A stretch of DNA of 64,000 nucleotides, taken from contig NZ_JBLFFL010000001.1 in assembly GCF_051400755.1 (NCBI RefSeq), positions 434,001 to 498,000 of the forward strand. Reading direction: 5' to 3'. Of the stretch, positions 62,355 through 64,000 are shown piece after piece; position 1 is the first letter of the stretch; each line of letters starts with the position of its first letter. This DNA is from Parapedobacter sp051400755 (GTDB lineage: Bacteria; Bacteroidota; Bacteroidia; Sphingobacteriales; Sphingobacteriaceae). The translations under genes were made by a program, and so were the position numbers. A model generated the notes under the pieces. It was not told the origin of the DNA. It was given only the letters and a program-made list of their open reading frames with translations, and searched no databases.

Positions 62355-64000
62355 TCAAAAGAATAAATTCACACCCACGTTGTACACCCGATAAACCGGG
62401 ATCGCTCTGAAACCCTCGCCTTCGGGACCGAAATCAGCTGTCTTCATGTGATCCCACGTCAACAGGTTTTGTCCTGATAGGTGCACCCTGATTTTATGCG
62501 CCCCCAGTGCCCCTGCTGCATTCCCCGTAAGGGTGTATCCCAGATCTACGTTCTTGAGCCGTAGGTACGATCGGTCATAGACATTAAAACTGGAGTTTAC
62601 GTGGCTCGAAGATGCTCCCGTAGATAAGGCCGGATAGGTGATTTCTTCACCGTTTTCATAACGCTCGGGTGTCCATGCCTGCTGGTGAAGCGACGTAAAA
62701 ATGCCGTCGAGATCATTTTCCCAGACGCCGATGCCCGACATGAATCGGGAATAGCCACCCAGTCCCTGGAACAGGACATTCACGTCAAAGCCTTTGTAAG
62801 TGAGGCCACCATAAAACGAGTAGATATATTGAGGTATTGCACCACTGCCAAGCGGAGCCTGATCCTTATCATCCAATAAACCATCTCCGTTCAGGTCGAT
62901 GAACTTCAAATCGCCCAGCCGTGGGTCGATGTTATACTCCACCGTATTGTTGTCCAGCTCCGTCTGGGTATTGAAATAGCCATTGCCATTGCTGTAATCC
63001 ACCAGGTAACCGAACGCCTGTCCATACGCAAAGCCTTGGGACCGGTAGCGATAGGCATAATCTTCGGTGCGTATGGCTTCATCCACGAAGACGACTTCGC
63101 TATCGTTGTACGACAGCATCCCCCCGAGCGTGAAACGCGTGTGTTGGTTCAGCGCTTTTTGGTAATCAAGGGCGACTTCGTATCCTTGGTTTTCGAACAC
63201 GCCGCCGTTGATCGATGGATAACTATTCAACGGGATTCCCTGATATGACGGGATCGTATTGGCAGCATCGATCACCATATTTTCCATCTTTTCCTTGAAT
63301 ACGTCCACGGAAAGGGAAAACGCGTTGAATAATCCCACATCCAGCCCAAGGTTGGTTTTAGTGGCGATCTCCGCCGCTAAATCGGGATTGCCAAAGCCAT
63401 GCTCGAGAATCAAATATTGCAGATAGGGGATACTGCCTCCCGCAGCCGCCTCGATATCATCCAGATAGGAATAGCGGGCCAAACCACTTTGATCATTCGC
63501 GGTTTTGCCCCATGCCGCGCGCAGGCGCAGATTGGTCACCACATTATTGCCCGCGAGAAACCCTTCGTTGGATATCGCCCAAGCGGCAGAGAAAGCCGGA
63601 GTCGCCGTATACCGCTTATGCGGAGCATATTGTTCTGATCCCGAGTATCCAAGCACCGCACGCACGAAATACCGATTATCGTATCCGTAGTTGGCATCGA
63701 TGCCGGTGCTCAACCGGTTATACGGCAGCAGGTCTGGCGAATTGGTATTGGCCTTGGTCAGATTCTGGAAATAGGCATAGGCCGTACCGCTCACCTCATG
63801 CACGCCAAACGTGCGCTGGTAGCTGAGCACACCGTTGTACGTGAGGTGATAGTAGTGGGAGTGCCCTTTGCTATAGGCCAGCGGACTATTGGTGTTTTCG
63901 GTTTTGCGGAAAAATTCCAGCTCGGTAGTATTTTCCGACCGGCGCTGCCAGCGCTCGTAGTCTTGCAGCGTATTGAGACTGCCCACCGAATTGGTCTGAT
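62355..64000 (-). CDS. SusC/RagA family TonB-linked outer-membrane transporter (partial, N-terminus outside window)
   Basis: The last 548 or so residues of a SusC-type barrel; the reading frame is open to the right edge of the window (the apparent start at 63986 is an internal GTG, not a start). Barrel segments typical of SusC are present: YFVRAVLGYSGSEQYAPHKR, FSAAWAISNEGFLAGNNVV, LRLRAAWGKTANDQSGLARY, NLGLDVGLFNAFSLSVDVFK, GDLKFIDLNGDGLLDDKDQ, and a C-terminal YNVGVNLFF ending in Phe. The plug and signal regions lie outside. It heads the operon that includes the enlarged SusD and GH32. Confidence 0.95.
   Translation of the reverse strand, partial: QTNSVGSLNTLQDYERWQRRSENTTELEFFRKTENTNSPLAYSKGHSHYYHLTYNGVLSYQRTFGVHEVSGTAYAYFQNLTKANTNSPDLLPYNRLSTGIDANYGYDNRYFVRAVLGYSGSEQYAPHKRYTATPAFSAAWAISNEGFLAGNNVVTNLRLRAAWGKTANDQSGLARYSYLDDIEAAAGGSIPYLQYLILEHGFGNPDLAAEIATKTNLGLDVGLFNAFSLSVDVFKEKMENMVIDAANTIPSYQGIPLNSYPSINGGVFENQGYEVALDYQKALNQHTRFTLGGMLSYNDSEVVFVDEAIRTEDYAYRYRSQGFAYGQAFGYLVDYSNGNGYFNTQTELDNNTVEYNIDPRLGDLKFIDLNGDGLLDDKDQAPLGSGAIPQYIYSFYGGLTYKGFDVNVLFQGLGGYSRFMSGIGVWENDLDGIFTSLHQQAWTPERYENGEEITYPALSTGASSSHVNSSFNVYDRSYLRLKNVDLGYTLTGNAAGALGAHKIRVHLSGQNLLTWDHMKTADFGPEGEGFRAIPVYRVYNVGVNLFF

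Noticed and set aside
1..64000. CRISPR arrays, tRNA or rRNA genes, insertion sequences and riboswitches
   Set aside because: No regular short repeats with spacers, no cloverleaf or rRNA segments, no transposase frames and no recognisable riboswitch fold were seen in any gap.

Overview
The window comes from a Bacteroidota chromosome, most likely a Sphingobacteriaceae-type soil or plant-associated bacterium. The evidence is four SusC/SusD outer-membrane pairs, Bacteroidota-style promoters (TTTG, about 20 nt, TAnnTTTG), a FecI-type ECF sigma factor, many lipoproteins and dense glycan-use operons. The genus cannot be fixed from this sequence. Nearly everything is on the minus strand; only three genes (an AraC regulator, a large cytochrome c protein and a DUF937 protein) are on the plus strand. 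I see no rRNA, tRNA, CRISPR array, IS element or phage gene, and no gene-free stretch longer than about 290 bases.

Region A (1-10469, minus) is one operon: phytanoyl-CoA-dioxygenase-like oxygenase, TIM-barrel isomerase, six-hairpin glycosidase, GH78 rhamnosidase-like enzyme, SusC, and SusD cut by the window edge. A divergent AraC regulator (10649-11533) sits at its promoter end. Region B (11669-22187, minus) holds an MFS transporter with a terminator, then SusC, SusD, a mannose-6-phosphate-isomerase-like bicupin, a TIM-barrel isomerase, a Gfo/Idh/MocA oxidoreductase and a DUF1080 lipoprotein. The last three enzymes plus a nearby AraC gene resemble the oxidation/elimination (3-keto-glycoside) loci known from Bacteroides.

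Region C/D (22474-31361) holds two very large secreted cytochrome c/beta-propeller/HEAT lipoproteins, a DUF4432 aldose-epimerase-like protein, a ThuA lipoprotein and a D-tagatose/D-psicose 3-epimerase-type enzyme with all four metal ligands. Region E (31501-37600) is a sigma/anti-sigma/SusC/SusD locus whose FecR gene is frameshifted and truncated and whose SusC lacks the signalling extension. Region F (37758-41749) is the Planctomycetes-style pair of a DUF1549/DUF1553 cytochrome c protein and a Tat-exported DUF1501 protein.

Region G (41884-48451) is a complete six-gene ebo operon (eboA to eboF), a conserved metabolite synthesis/traffic cluster of unknown product in Bacteroidota. A small glycine-rich DUF937 gene follows on the other strand and ends at a strong bidirectional hairpin. 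Region I (49240-64000, minus) is a second major polysaccharide utilisation operon: SusC (cut by the window edge), a SusD with a roughly 150-residue inserted beta-domain, three tandem paralogous GH99/GH71-like TIM-barrel proteins with a C-terminal beta-domain, a TIM-barrel lipoprotein, an SGNH hydrolase, an FAD oxidoreductase and a GH32 fructanase.

A recurring intergenic motif lies 60-155 nt upstream of five minus-strand transcription units in regions B to F. In gene direction it reads CAGGATAG ... TGTCCAA. Two copies are 65 nt long and 55/65 identical. It looks like a shared operator joining the SusC, cytochrome c and DUF1549 genes into one regulon.
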